DNA of 53,698 nt from JBBDMW01 sp040878005 (GTDB lineage: Bacteria > Chloroflexota > Dehalococcoidia > Lucifugimonadales > Lucifugimonadaceae). The stretch spans positions 1-53,698 of the forward strand of contig JBBDMW010000058.1 in assembly GCA_040878005.1 (NCBI GenBank), given 5' to 3'. Numbering within the stretch: position 1 is the stretch's first letter; the number at the start of each line of letters is the position of its first letter. The position numbers and the translations under genes were made by a program. Shown one piece after another: positions 42,078-51,245 of the stretch. The notes beneath the pieces were generated by a model. That model saw nothing but the letters and a program-made list of their open reading frames with translations, was not told the DNA's origin and searched no databases.

Positions 42078-42138
42078 TTGGCCGGGATAACGTGGCGCAT
42101 AGTTGTGACTCAATAGTTATTTTCCCAATTGAGGCAAG

Positions 42139-42912
42139 ATGCAGGAACAACAGCGCCCGGTTCCCCCGTATGTGCCCTATCGCACGTTCCGAACTTTTTT
42201 GGAATATATGAGGGAGGGAATACCAGCGCGGATAGATAGAAGCGTGTGGGGCCAGCGGTTCTCTGGAAGCTCCGGAAACCAGTTGATGACCACGCTTAAA
42301 GCGCTGTCCCTGGTGCACGAGGACGGCCGCCCCGCGCCGGAGCTTGAGATGCTTGTCCACGCAGAAGGGGACGAGCGGAGAAGGCTGCTCAGGTCGCTGC
42401 TGGAAAGGTTCTACCAGCCAGTGTTCCAGCTTGACCTGACCAGGGCCACGCGCGGCCAGTTTCACGAAGCCTTCAAGTCTTTTGGCGCAAGAGAGGGCGT
42501 GCTCACCAAGTGCGAGGCGTTCTTCGTAAGGGCGGCGCAGGACGCCGGCGTCGAGTTATCGCCGTACGTCCTGGCGCGCCGCCACGGGTCACGCCGACTT
42601 TCACAGCCTCCGGGCCGCCCGCGCAATGCGCCGCAGGAAAGGCCGGCACAGCACCAGCAGGTCCAGCCCAGGGGTCCGGCCCCCTCCTCACGCCTGGCAG
42701 TGGCCGAGATGATACTGAGCAAGTACCCGGACTTCGATCCGTCTTGGGCGCCGGAGGTCCAGGCGAGGTGGATGGAGGGGATGACGAAGCTGTATGAGGG
42801 GCTGGCCGCCGCGGGTGGCGACGGAGATGGCGATGGCCGTGCCGCGGGACGGACGTCGGCCAGCAAGCCAGCGGCCGAAAAGCCCACGAGCGACGTTGCT
42901 GACGGGGATTGA
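42139..42912 (+). CDS. DUF5343-like protein
   Basis: A 257-residue protein whose first 140 residues fit the DUF5343 pattern: PPYVPYRTFRTFLEYMREGIPARIDRSVWGQRFSGSSGNQLMTTLKALSLVHEDGRPAPELEMLV and a following helical domain. The C-terminal part is Pro/Arg/Gln rich, then has a WAPEVQARWMEGMTKLYEGLAA helix and an Asp/Gly tail. Family function is unknown, though members are often near mobile or regulatory genes. It is divergent from the ParB-like gene. Confidence 0.75.
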   Translation: MQEQQRPVPPYVPYRTFRTFLEYMREGIPARIDRSVWGQRFSGSSGNQLMTTLKALSLVHEDGRPAPELEMLVHAEGDERRRLLRSLLERFYQPVFQLDLTRATRGQFHEAFKSFGAREGVLTKCEAFFVRAAQDAGVELSPYVLARRHGSRRLSQPPGRPRNAPQERPAQHQQVQPRGPAPSSRLAVAEMILSKYPDFDPSWAPEVQARWMEGMTKLYEGLAAAGGDGDGDGRAAGRTSASKPAAEKPTSDVADGD

Positions 42913-42970
42913 GGCGGCGTTCCAATACCGATCCCGGCTGGCGGGCAAGGTTGCCGGAATGAGAACATGA

Positions 42971-43000
42971 ACGGCCCCGCCACATTACTTGCGGGGCCGT
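42971..43000. terminator. 10-bp hairpin after the DUF5343-like gene
   Basis: ACGGCCCCGC (42971-42980) pairs perfectly with GCGGGGCCGT (42991-43000) across a 10-base loop, 58 bases after the stop. No T-run follows, so the terminator call is tentative. Confidence 0.5.
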
Positions 43001-43061
43001 CGAATGAGCCTTGCCGGTGACGGGAACCGGTTAGCAGCCTTCTTCTTGCCGCTCAGTCGCC

Positions 43062-43372
43062 TCATGTTCCGCTGAGTGGTTTTTGGTTCTCGCTTGACTT
43101 CTTAAATATCGCCCGCGAAGGCAATTCCGCGGGGGCTGTACCACTCAGTTCGATCATTGTCTTTTTGACTGTCTGAGCCACTTCTAACACGGCACCTCAA
43201 GCGGCACTTGACCGCGGATATCTTCATTCCTGATTTTTGCACTCGTTTTGGTGATCCTGAACAAATTGGCTGCAAGTTCTTCGCTTTGCATATAGTCCAA
43301 TGGAGTCCTGTTGGGAGGCACACCTTTGATCAACTTCAGTTTATTCAGATCATGTTGCACATGCCGCGATAT
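43062..43372 (-). pseudogene. Frameshifted remnant of a DinD-like (DNA damage-inducible protein D) gene
   Basis: On the minus strand one frame reads TPLDYMQSEELAANLFRITKTSAKIRNEDIRGQ and stops; a second continues GAVLEVAQTVKKTMIELSGTAPAELP. Together they match the C-terminal region of DinD (LDYMGSTELAANLFR.TQT..K...ENI.G...VGK.VR.TI.ELGGT.PE.LP). One frameshift lies near 43190, and a stop (TGA) directly precedes the 5' end of the recognisable part. The N-terminal BRO-like domain is gone. Confidence 0.7.
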
Positions 43373-43493
43373 TCAGCGTTCCGGAAGAAGGCGTAATTAA
43401 TGATTCCATGCGACCTGGCAATTTAGCGCATCGCGCAGCGGCAATGATCGAACCGCATGGAGACCTTCAATCGCCGTCTCAAAAGGAAATCAA

Positions 43494-44576
43494 TCAAGGC
43501 TCCGGATATGGCACATCAATGATCACAGGATGTGCAAACTCCGGTCCGAGGTAGCCATCAGGGTCGTGCAGGATGACCATCTGGCGGCCGTCCGGTGAGA
43601 AGTCTAAGTTGCCCATGAGAGTCCAATCCTGGATGTCTCTAACCGGCCATATGGCGGTTGTGATGTCTTCTGCAAGGTCGTACAGCCAGACACCTCCCTG
43701 TCTCTTATAGCCCCCGTGGAACGCGAGATAGTCGCCATGGGGCGACCACTTCAATCCCGCACCCTCCTGTATTCCGTCCAGCACCACATCCTGTTCACCG
43801 GTGCGGGTATTCAACAGGACCACATTCCACCGCTGGCGGTCCAGGTCCCTGAAGGTCATCCCCCCCGAGATCTCACCCTCGCCAGCCGCCAGGACGGCCA
43901 CAGTCTCACCATCTGGGCTCCAAACCGGCGCCTTCAGCACCCTGTAGTTTGAAAGCAGCCGGGTGTCTGGCGTCTCAGGTGAAGGGACCAGGGGAGATTC
44001 TCCTGGAATGTAACGGTGCAACTCTGAACTAAAATTCCCCTCGCCCAAAGCCTGAAGGACCTCCCCGTTCACTGTAGAAACGTCGTAAGCACGGGCCAGA
44101 CTCGGCCAGGCGTAGCGCTGCAGAGTCTCCACCGCCCCAGACCCAGGGTCTAGAGCAAGGAGTGACTCGTGACGCTCTGAAATCCCCTGCCTTTGATGAT
44201 GAATACAGGTTTCGATAAACCCAAGCCTGGGGCCGGCAAGCCTGGTGATCACTCGACGCCATGTCCCCGTGCACTCGGGGCTGTCTTCGATGTTCTGCGG
44301 CATCCATTCTCCGCTGTCGACGTTGAAGAGGGTTATGCGCTCGTCCGACATGTTTGAACGTGGGGCCGGGGTGACCATAAACGCCACAACAGAATCAGAG
44401 AGCCATGCGACCTCCTCATAATTAACTGCTGGCGAATCCAGCCGCACGTGTTCCACTGGTTCTACGTCCGACCGCAATAGCTGGCATGAGAGGGACACCG
44501 TCGCCAGGACCAGCAGGCAACACAGGACAATGGCCAGCCTGTGGCGGCTTGATATGGCTTTTGCAGCCGTCGTCAT
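43494..44576 (-). CDS. Lipoprotein with TolB/WD40-like propeller repeats
   Basis: A 360-residue exported protein with a lipoprotein signal (LAIVLCCLLVLATVSLSC). Repeats such as APVWSPDGETVAVLAAG, LKWSPHGDYLAFHGG and LDFSPDGRQMVIL are the WSPDG blades of TolB-like beta-propellers. It resembles the exported protein at 15462 in style but not in its N-terminal domain. It ends 81 bases before the YhaN start-side neighbour's stop region and is transcribed in the same direction. Partner and role unknown. Confidence 0.75.
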   Translation of the reverse strand: MTTAAKAISSRHRLAIVLCCLLVLATVSLSCQLLRSDVEPVEHVRLDSPAVNYEEVAWLSDSVVAFMVTPAPRSNMSDERITLFNVDSGEWMPQNIEDSPECTGTWRRVITRLAGPRLGFIETCIHHQRQGISERHESLLALDPGSGAVETLQRYAWPSLARAYDVSTVNGEVLQALGEGNFSSELHRYIPGESPLVPSPETPDTRLLSNYRVLKAPVWSPDGETVAVLAAGEGEISGGMTFRDLDRQRWNVVLLNTRTGEQDVVLDGIQEGAGLKWSPHGDYLAFHGGYKRQGGVWLYDLAEDITTAIWPVRDIQDWTLMGNLDFSPDGRQMVILHDPDGYLGPEFAHPVIIDVPYPEP

Positions 44577-44656
44577 CCGGCTCCCGCCTCAGTTCTCAAA
44601 TTTGGCCGCCAGTACACCCCGGCGACGCCGAGTTTCCTGGCGATAGAAACACTGCG

Positions 44657-47600
44657 TCAGGCCACGAGGTCCAGGACACTGAGGGGCAGCCCGTCTGCTC
44701 CGGGCGGGGTGAGGTCCCTGAAGTATTCGACGGTCTGCGGGTGGCAGGTCAGGACTATGACCTGGAAGCGCGACGACAACTGCATTATTGAGGCGCAGGC
44801 GGCCCGGGCGCGCTCGGGATCAAAATTGACCAGCACGTCATCCATGATCACCGGCATCGGCTCGGCGATGCGCGAGTACTCCTCAATAAGGGCGAAGCGC
44901 ATCGACAGGTAAAGCTGCTCAGCAGTGCCGCGACTCAGGTCCGTCACCGTCTTCACGGTGTTCCTGCCCTCGATAACCTCGAAGCGCTCCTCGCCCAGCA
45001 CCGACCGCACCTGCGAGTAGCGGCCCAGGGTCATGCTGGTGAAGTAGCGGCTCGCGGCCTGCAGCAGTGCAGGCTGGCGCTCCCGCTGGAACTCGTCGCG
45101 GGTCCTGTCCAACAGCGTGCGGGCAATGGTAAGCACTGCCCAGCGGTTCGCGTCCTCCCGCAGGCTCTCTTCCAACTGGTTTATCTTCTGGTGCAACACC
45201 ACGACTGCGTTCGACTCCTCGAACTCTGTCTTCTGGCGCTGCAGGTCTCCCTGCTCGCGGTGAAGACCGGCGACCTGTTCTTCAAAACGTGCAACCTCGT
45301 CTTCAAACCGCTCCAGCTTGGCCTTCATCTCATCGTCGCGCTTGCGGGCCAGCGCCTCACGGTACGGTGCGCCTTCTTCATTGATGAGCAGCGGATGGTT
45401 CAGGTGCAGCTCTGTAAGTTGGCGTTCGACGTCCCGCCTCATGTCGACCTTCGCAGCGATGGCGCGGAACTCCGCTTCGTCGGTGGTCTGCGCCGGCGCC
45501 ATGAGGGACTTTATGTCCGCCTGTACCTTGCTCTGGCGCCGCTCAAGCGTGGCACGGTCTCGCACCCACTCCTCAAGCTCTTTGGCAAGGCGGTCTGACC
45601 GCTCCACCGCAAGCTGGTGCTCATGGAAGCGCCGGGACAGGTCTTCAAGCGCAGGGATGCCTTCGAGCCGGTTGAACCCGGCCATGCCCGCAGCTTTCAG
45701 AACGGCGGCGAGCCGTTCTTCGACATCGTCTATGGTGTCGTTGATCCTCTGTACACGCGTGCGCAGGGACGTGACATTGGACTGCTGGTTCTTGAGAGCG
45801 CGTATGTTGGCGAACACCTCTGCCGCCTGGGCCGGCGCCAGGCTGGACTTCAGGCCTACGCTTTCAAGCGCATGCTGCCAGTGGGCCAGGGCATCTTTAA
45901 CCGCAGCATGGGCTTCGTCGCGCGCCTGCCGTGCTTCCTGGAGATGGTCCTCCGCCTCTTTCAAGCGTGTTGCCGCTGCCGACATTTCACTCGTGAGCGA
46001 CTCGTACCGCCGGCACAGGTCCAGCGAGCGGTCGAGCTTACCGGCATGCTCCTCGATCTCGCGGACTGACGGCGACTCCGGCAGGCCAAGCTCCCCGGCC
46101 AGTTCCGTGATCTCCTCGGTGACAGCCTTTACCTGCGCCCTCAGCTCGTCCCGCTGCTCTTCGATGATGTCCGTGGAGTCCTTGATGCGGGGACGACGAA
46201 TGACTATGCGCATGGCCTTGCCGCTGAGGCGGGCGCGGATGAGCAGGATCAGGCCGGCGGCGGTGGCGATTACTCCGGGGATTGCGCCGGACAGTTCCCG
46301 CATGAATATGCCCCAGCCGACGGCGGAGAGTCCGAGCAGGATGATAGCGATGCCGGTCCAGAGTGACCCGGCGATTATGCCGCCTATCGCCTCCGGCTGG
46401 GCCTGCGCCAGGCCCTCAGCGAGGCGCACCTCCACCTCGCGCATCTCCCGCTGGGCATCGGCGCGGACGGCGACTGCGGACCGAAGGCGCAGCAGGCGGT
46501 CGCGTTGCTGCTCCAGGGTGGCGGATGATTCTGAGGGGGCGTCACCCAGGGCTTGACGGGCCGCCCCGGGACGGCGGTGCGCGTCGGCAGCCAGGCCGTG
46601 GGCGTACTCGCTCTGGCGCAACTCTTCTTCTGCTGTGCGAGCCTGCTCCTTTGCCTGTGTCAGGCTGGCGCCGGCAGATTCAAGCCCTGCCCTTATGTCT
46701 GTTGTGGCCTTGAACTCCAGCAGCCGCTGTTCATCCCACTCCGGGCCGATTAACTCCAGGTCACGCCGCAGCTTCGTCTCTTCTTCATGCAAGTCCTGCT
46801 CAACCGCCGGAAGGTCCTCGACGGCCTTGCGGTAATGCTCCACTTCGCTCAGCAGGCGGCGGGCCGCATCATAGTTGTAGATAAAGGCGTCCAGCACCGC
46901 AACGTTCTTCGCCTCGGTGGTGCGGGCCTCCTGCTTGGCATCCCCCTCGCGCATCGCCTCTTCCAACTCTTCGAAGCGTGAGAGCAGGTTGTCGTAGCGG
47001 GCTTCTGCGGAATCGATGAAACCGGGGATGTCGGGCAGCACCGTAAGCTGCTGTTCCAGCGCCTGCTTGCGGTCCCAGTGCTGCCTGAGGTCTATGAGCT
47101 GCTTCTGCCGTTCCCGCCGTGAGCGCACGTCATCAAGCTGCGCTGTCACGCGCGTGATCTTCTCTTCAAGCTCCGCGATCTGGTCGGTGATGTCCTTGTA
47201 GCGTCCGCTGTCAGCGCGCACGCGTTCAAGCTCAGCACGGGCCTCGGCCAGATCTTTCTCCATGGTGCGGATACGGCCGGCGCGGGGGCTGCGAAGCTCC
47301 TTTAGGTCACCGTCCAGCTTTTTCGCAGCGTCCGGCAGGCTGACGTTGCTCAGGCCCAGGCCCACGGAGTAGATGCGGTCCCTGATCTGCGGCGAGTTGA
47401 GCGAGCGGATGTCCTGCAATTCCGAGAGGCTGACGCTGAAGATGTTGTGGTACATCTCCTTGCCAATGTGCCCCATCAGCCTGTCGAGCAACTCCTGGCC
47501 GCCCGCCTCGTCGCCCATGACGCTGACCAGGCCGCGGTTCCGGCCGTCCTTGCGCTGCACTATGTACGACTTGCCGGACGCCGTGCGGAGGGTGATGCTG

Positions 47601-47827
47601 CCCGCCGACGTGCCGCCCTGCAATGGCGCGTAGAGATACAGGTCGCGGTCTTTCTCGCCGTCGCCGTTGCGGGTGTAGCCAAACAGCACCGAGCGGATGA
47701 AGGCACGTATCGCTGATTTGCCGGCCTCGTTGGGGCCGTGGACTACGGTCAGGCAGGGGGAGACTTCTTCTATGCACCGTTCTGAGAACGGGCCGAAGTT
47801 GTCCAGGTCTATGCGCGAGATATACAA
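44657..47827 (-). CDS. YhaN-type AAA ATPase (SbcC/Rad50-like)
   Basis: A 1056-residue SMC-like ATPase. Walker A is GPNEAGKS (31-38), the ABC signature is LSRGTAEQLYLSMR (about 964) and Walker B is MPVIMDD (about 991). Between them lie long coiled coils with many Glu/Lys/Leu heptads, interrupted near 482-533 by two membrane-type helices (IAGSLWTGIAIILLGLSAVGWG and GVIATAAGLILLI), the hallmark of YhaN as opposed to SbcC. It would act in DNA repair or end processing with the phosphoesterase encoded just upstream (one base gap). Confidence 0.88.
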   Translation of the reverse strand: MYISRIDLDNFGPFSERCIEEVSPCLTVVHGPNEAGKSAIRAFIRSVLFGYTRNGDGEKDRDLYLYAPLQGGTSAGSITLRTASGKSYIVQRKDGRNRGLVSVMGDEAGGQELLDRLMGHIGKEMYHNIFSVSLSELQDIRSLNSPQIRDRIYSVGLGLSNVSLPDAAKKLDGDLKELRSPRAGRIRTMEKDLAEARAELERVRADSGRYKDITDQIAELEEKITRVTAQLDDVRSRRERQKQLIDLRQHWDRKQALEQQLTVLPDIPGFIDSAEARYDNLLSRFEELEEAMREGDAKQEARTTEAKNVAVLDAFIYNYDAARRLLSEVEHYRKAVEDLPAVEQDLHEEETKLRRDLELIGPEWDEQRLLEFKATTDIRAGLESAGASLTQAKEQARTAEEELRQSEYAHGLAADAHRRPGAARQALGDAPSESSATLEQQRDRLLRLRSAVAVRADAQREMREVEVRLAEGLAQAQPEAIGGIIAGSLWTGIAIILLGLSAVGWGIFMRELSGAIPGVIATAAGLILLIRARLSGKAMRIVIRRPRIKDSTDIIEEQRDELRAQVKAVTEEITELAGELGLPESPSVREIEEHAGKLDRSLDLCRRYESLTSEMSAAATRLKEAEDHLQEARQARDEAHAAVKDALAHWQHALESVGLKSSLAPAQAAEVFANIRALKNQQSNVTSLRTRVQRINDTIDDVEERLAAVLKAAGMAGFNRLEGIPALEDLSRRFHEHQLAVERSDRLAKELEEWVRDRATLERRQSKVQADIKSLMAPAQTTDEAEFRAIAAKVDMRRDVERQLTELHLNHPLLINEEGAPYREALARKRDDEMKAKLERFEDEVARFEEQVAGLHREQGDLQRQKTEFEESNAVVVLHQKINQLEESLREDANRWAVLTIARTLLDRTRDEFQRERQPALLQAASRYFTSMTLGRYSQVRSVLGEERFEVIEGRNTVKTVTDLSRGTAEQLYLSMRFALIEEYSRIAEPMPVIMDDVLVNFDPERARAACASIMQLSSRFQVIVLTCHPQTVEYFRDLTPPGADGLPLSVLDLVA

Positions 47828-47828
47828 A

Positions 47829-49088
47829 TCAGGCTTCCGATTCCAGCAGCTCAGCGAGGTACCAGCGTGCCTCGTTCACCCACTCGGCGAACTCCTCGTC
47901 GGTCGGCTCCGGGAGCGACCCGCGGCGGCCGGAGAACATGTCCGCCAGCGCTTCGCGGATGCGCTCCGCCTCGTCTTCGTACTTGAGGGCAGCGTCGGCG
48001 CGCTTCAGGGTTGCGCCCAGGAAGTCATCCTGCCTTGCGCGGGCATCAAGATCAAGCTCTGCGCGGGTCTCGTCAGCGATGCGCTCCACCCACACCCACG
48101 GCGATCCGGCGCCTGACGACAGCCGCACGGTGTCCAGCACATCAGCCAGCGCGCCCGGCTGGGCAAGCTCGGCGTGCATTGGCCCGCGGCCCGTGAGCAC
48201 CAGTCGGCACACAACGTCGCGGCCTTCGGCACGGGCGCTAATGTCCTCAAGGCTCTGCTCTATGGAAGCGATCAGCCCATCAAGGGTCGTGATGGCGGAT
48301 ACGGGCAGCTCGCACGTCTCCCAGCGCACCACGTCCAGCGGCTGGAACTCCATGCGTGGCGTGCGGTCTGCGCCCACCTCCACCAGGAAGCAGCCTCGTG
48401 GGCCGGTTTCGTTGGGGTGGCGGCCCTGCGAGTTGCCGGGGTAGGCGATGGCCGGGCGGGAGCGGCGCAGGACCTGGCGGGTGTGCACGTGCCCCAGCGC
48501 CCAGTAGTCCAGGCCCACCTGCGACAGCTCATTGACCGTGCAGGGGGCGTAGTTGTCGTGGTCCGGATTGCCGCCCACGTTGCAGTGGAGCACGCCGATG
48601 TTGAACAGGTCAGACTTTGCGGGCGGGGCGAATGCCAGGGCAAGGTTCTCGCGTACCTCGCGCTTTGGAAAGCTGACGCCCTGGATAGCGGCGACGGGCG
48701 CACCGCCGCGTGTGCTGGCGGTTTTCCACTCGGGCTGCTGGCCGAATATGTGAACGCCTTCGGGCCATGAGATAGCCGACTGCCAGCCGTCGAGCGAGTC
48801 ATGGTTGCCGTGGGCGATGAAGCTCTGAATGCCGTTCTCGGCAAGCTCTGCCAGCCCGTCACGAAAGCGAAGCTGCGCTCGCACACTGCGGTCTGCGCCG
48901 TCGTAGACATCGCCCGCCACAATAAGGAAGTCGGCCTCGACTTCCACGCACAGGTCCACCAGGTTGCGGAATGCCTCGTAGGTGGCTTCCTGGAGACGGT
49001 CTGCCACGCGCTGGTCCACGTCGCGGAGTCCGGCGAAGGGGCTGTCGATGTGCAGGTCCGCTGCATGTACGAAGCGGAAAGGTTCCAT
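47829..49088 (-). CDS. YhaO/SbcD-type metallophosphoesterase
   Basis: A 419-residue nuclease of the Mre11/SbcD/YhaO family with a calcineurin-like domain. Metal motifs are DLHIDSPF (Asp11, His13), GDVYDGAD (Asp60), HGNHDS (Asn95, His96) and LGHVHTRQ near 200. A C-terminal capping and ATPase-binding region follows. It pairs with the YhaN-like ATPase; the two genes are separated by one base and likely form one complex. Confidence 0.9.
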   Translation of the reverse strand: MEPFRFVHAADLHIDSPFAGLRDVDQRVADRLQEATYEAFRNLVDLCVEVEADFLIVAGDVYDGADRSVRAQLRFRDGLAELAENGIQSFIAHGNHDSLDGWQSAISWPEGVHIFGQQPEWKTASTRGGAPVAAIQGVSFPKREVRENLALAFAPPAKSDLFNIGVLHCNVGGNPDHDNYAPCTVNELSQVGLDYWALGHVHTRQVLRRSRPAIAYPGNSQGRHPNETGPRGCFLVEVGADRTPRMEFQPLDVVRWETCELPVSAITTLDGLIASIEQSLEDISARAEGRDVVCRLVLTGRGPMHAELAQPGALADVLDTVRLSSGAGSPWVWVERIADETRAELDLDARARQDDFLGATLKRADAALKYEDEAERIREALADMFSGRRGSLPEPTDEEFAEWVNEARWYLAELLESEA

Positions 49089-49433
49089 GTTTCGATTCCG
49101 CTCGTCCCTTGCGGGCGAGGGTGAGGGCCCTGGGTTTCCTTAAATAGTGGCGGGATTGTAACCCCCGCCGAGTGTGGCGTACCCGCAGGCCTCAGCTTGT
49201 GGCCAACCGTTGCGGACTGCTAATCCGCACGCACGAAACAGTTCAGGCGCCACCGCTTCCCACCAGCTCGCCTGGACCGCCTGCGCCCCTCGTACGCCCG
49301 GCTAGTCTAACAATGCCCCCGCAACGTGGAGCAGGGTGTTGTCACACAATAATGGCGAGTAACTTCGGCCAGATGAACGATGGGCAGTGCAGCGTGTCAA
49401 TCGACCAGTGCTCCGCCAGAATGAACGCCCCGG
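49089..49433. other. Intergenic stretch without a supported gene
   Basis: These 345 bases lie between the phosphoesterase start and a decayed DUF433 gene. I see no RNA gene, no family-matching frame and no good hairpin. The short frames present do not match known families. Confidence 0.4.
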
Positions 49434-49619
49434 CTATCTGGCAGCGAACTCCAGCGCGGCTGTGATGTCCTCTGGCTCCAGGTACGGGTAGTCCTGCAGG
49501 ATCTCTTCGTGGCTTGCGCCAGCCGCCAGCAGCTCAAGGAACATACCGGCGGACGTACTGTACTTCCAACGGAATTCTGGGAGGCAATGTTTGCATTGAC
49601 GCCTGAGTGGAATGGCATC
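49434..49619 (-). pseudogene. Decayed DUF433-type (antitoxin-like) gene
   Basis: The minus-strand frame ending at 49434 reads FLELLAAGASHEEILQDYPYLEPEDITAALEFAAR, the C-terminal half of DUF433 proteins (LLAxGxSxEEILxDYPxLxxEDIxAALxYAA). The N-terminal half is not intact: the expected GKPxIxGTRIPV segment is scrambled over two frames around 49550-49600. DUF433 genes are often paired with a DUF5615 toxin, but none is recognisable here. Confidence 0.6.
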
Positions 49620-49798
49620 TTTCTGCGGTTTAAAGCGACGCAGTGTTAGCCTCTACTTAACGAAATAGCTCAGACCTCGGCCAGCATAGTGATTAGCCTT
49701 TGAATTGATGACAGCACGTATTACCTGTCTTCTCTTCAAGGCCCTTATTTTCAAGGTTCATTTAGTTGGCAAGGGGTTTTTTTGCCTTGGGGCCAGCA

Positions 49799-50878
49799 AT
49801 GAACTTCAATATAGGAGATCCCGACGGACGCCGGATTGCGCAACGAAGAGCCCTGCTCCTAGGGGAGGCCGGCGATGTCGTACAGGCACTACTGACCCTA
49901 CTTCGGCGTGCTGAGTTTGATGATCACGAACTGCCCGCTATGCTGGCGCGCATGAAAGATGCCGAGAATGCCCAACTGGTCAAGGCACATGGCAGGCTGA
50001 CGGCGCGGACGCGGTACAAAGGCATGTCGTCACACCCATTACTGGAAAAGAGGGTCAGAAGCAACCTGTTCATTGATGAGTGTGGGAAGTCTTTTCCAGA
50101 ACCTCATTTAAACCCATCGTTCTTCTCGCTCGGAGCAGTGGCCCTCTCAGATTCAATGGTCACCACCTATTGTGCGGCGGCCAATGAAATCAAGAAAGAG
50201 TTTTTTGGCACTACCAATTTAACTTTCCATGAACCTGACATGCGCCAGAGAAGCGGTGTGTACTACTTTTCAGGTGACGTTCAGAAGCAGGAAGAGTTTG
50301 ATCAGGCTATGGACGGACTTGTGGATGCCACGGATTTCGTTGCGTTCGGTGTGGGTGTTCGTAAAAATGCCTTCGAAAAGGAATTTGTGGAAGCTGGCTC
50401 CGATCCCTATCTGCCTACAGATGCCTATGAGCTTGCGATCATTCTATTGATGGAGCGTTACGTCGACTATCTGGCCAACTGTCCTGACAAAATGACCGGA
50501 AAGGTGACGTTCGAGAGTCAAGGAACTCGTGAGGACGCTGAACACCCGTGGGGATTTGCCAAGGTGCTTCTCTACGGTACGCAGTGGCTTCCTGATAGCG
50601 TGTTCCGCAACTGGATAGCTCCTGGGGTGGAGTTCAACCCAAAGCGGGGCTCTGATCCAACGGAACTTTCGGACATGTTCTCACGTAATCTCTACGAATG
50701 GATTCGGGATGATTGCCAGTCCAGCGTTCGCCCCAAGCGGTGGGATGTCTTTAACCGCAAGATTTACTGCCGCGCCGATGGTTTACGGGGCAAGTTCGGA
50801 GTCAAGGTTTTCCCAGACTCTGACATACGTGATCGCGTTGAGGCGCATCGCGCTGATTGTGGAGCAACTTTGAAATGA
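49799..50878 (+). CDS. DUF3800 domain protein
   Basis: A protein of about 359 residues with the DUF3800 start NLFIDECGKS and FFSLGAVALSDSM, then TFHEPDMRQRSGVYYF and late AYELAIILLMERYVDYL and TFESQGTREDAE blocks. The Asp of FIDE and the later acidic residues give the family a putative nuclease-like (RNase H-like) active site, but no activity is established. Base use looks nearer 50% G+C than the neighbours, and it sits among decayed genes and repeats, suggesting transfer. ATG 49799 is preferred; a start at 49766 is possible. Confidence 0.78.
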   Translation: MNFNIGDPDGRRIAQRRALLLGEAGDVVQALLTLLRRAEFDDHELPAMLARMKDAENAQLVKAHGRLTARTRYKGMSSHPLLEKRVRSNLFIDECGKSFPEPHLNPSFFSLGAVALSDSMVTTYCAAANEIKKEFFGTTNLTFHEPDMRQRSGVYYFSGDVQKQEEFDQAMDGLVDATDFVAFGVGVRKNAFEKEFVEAGSDPYLPTDAYELAIILLMERYVDYLANCPDKMTGKVTFESQGTREDAEHPWGFAKVLLYGTQWLPDSVFRNWIAPGVEFNPKRGSDPTELSDMFSRNLYEWIRDDCQSSVRPKRWDVFNRKIYCRADGLRGKFGVKVFPDSDIRDRVEAHRADCGATLK

Positions 50879-50911
50879 AAACGGCCAAGCCTGATCAAGC
50901 CTGGCCGTTTT
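50878..50911 (+). terminator. Intrinsic terminator of the DUF3800 gene
   Basis: AAAACGGCCA (50878-50887) pairs exactly with TGGCCGTTTT (50902-50911) around a 14-base loop, beginning at the last base of the stop codon. Confidence 0.75.
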
Positions 50912-51069
50912 CGAGAAATTGAAAGCGCCCCCAATCGGAATCAGGAGCGCCGATACCGGGAATCCGGTATCCATTCACAATACCATAGCACTTACGAGGA
51001 ATTATCACCATAGGTTTCAGGTCACGCGCCGCTAGCGAAAGTACCACAAGGTCATAGGCTAGATGCCAA

Positions 51070-51196
51070 GCCAGTAAAAAACAAAAGGGATGCACATAGT
51101 GCGTCCGACCCGAGCCGCCCCATTGTCCGAAGCGGAGCAAGTAAAAACCCGAGCCTCGAAGAGTGTCCGAAGCGAAGCAAGTACAAAACAAAAGGG
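51070..51196. repeat. Imperfect short repeats upstream of the groEL terminator
   Basis: TGTCCGAAGCG(G/A)AGCAAGTA recurs at 51124-51143 and 51164-51183, a 40-base period. A related AGCCAGTAAAAAACAAAAGGG (51070-51090) matches 51176-51196 at 19 of 21 positions. Also nearby, GATACCGG (50952-50959) pairs with CCGGTATC (50964-50971). No gene is supported between 50912 and 51245. Confidence 0.6.
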
Positions 51197-51218
51197 CCGC
51201 CCGGAGTGGGCGGCCCTT
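51192..51218 (-). terminator. Intrinsic terminator of groES-groEL
   Basis: A perfect 11-bp stem (51192-51202 with 51208-51218, loop of 5) followed on the minus strand by TTGTTTTGT lies 27 bases past the groEL stop. Confidence 0.85.
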
Positions 51219-51245
51219 CTTAAGCTCGCTGGTATTTAGAGGACT

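Noticed and set aside
45318..46556. 412-codon plus-strand frame
   Set aside because: It is antisense to the YhaN gene; its Ser/Arg-rich composition is what reverse-reading of GC-rich coiled-coil codons gives.
50895..51191. 98-residue minus-strand frame
   Set aside because: It runs through repeats and two hairpins and lacks a ribosome site and any family resemblance.
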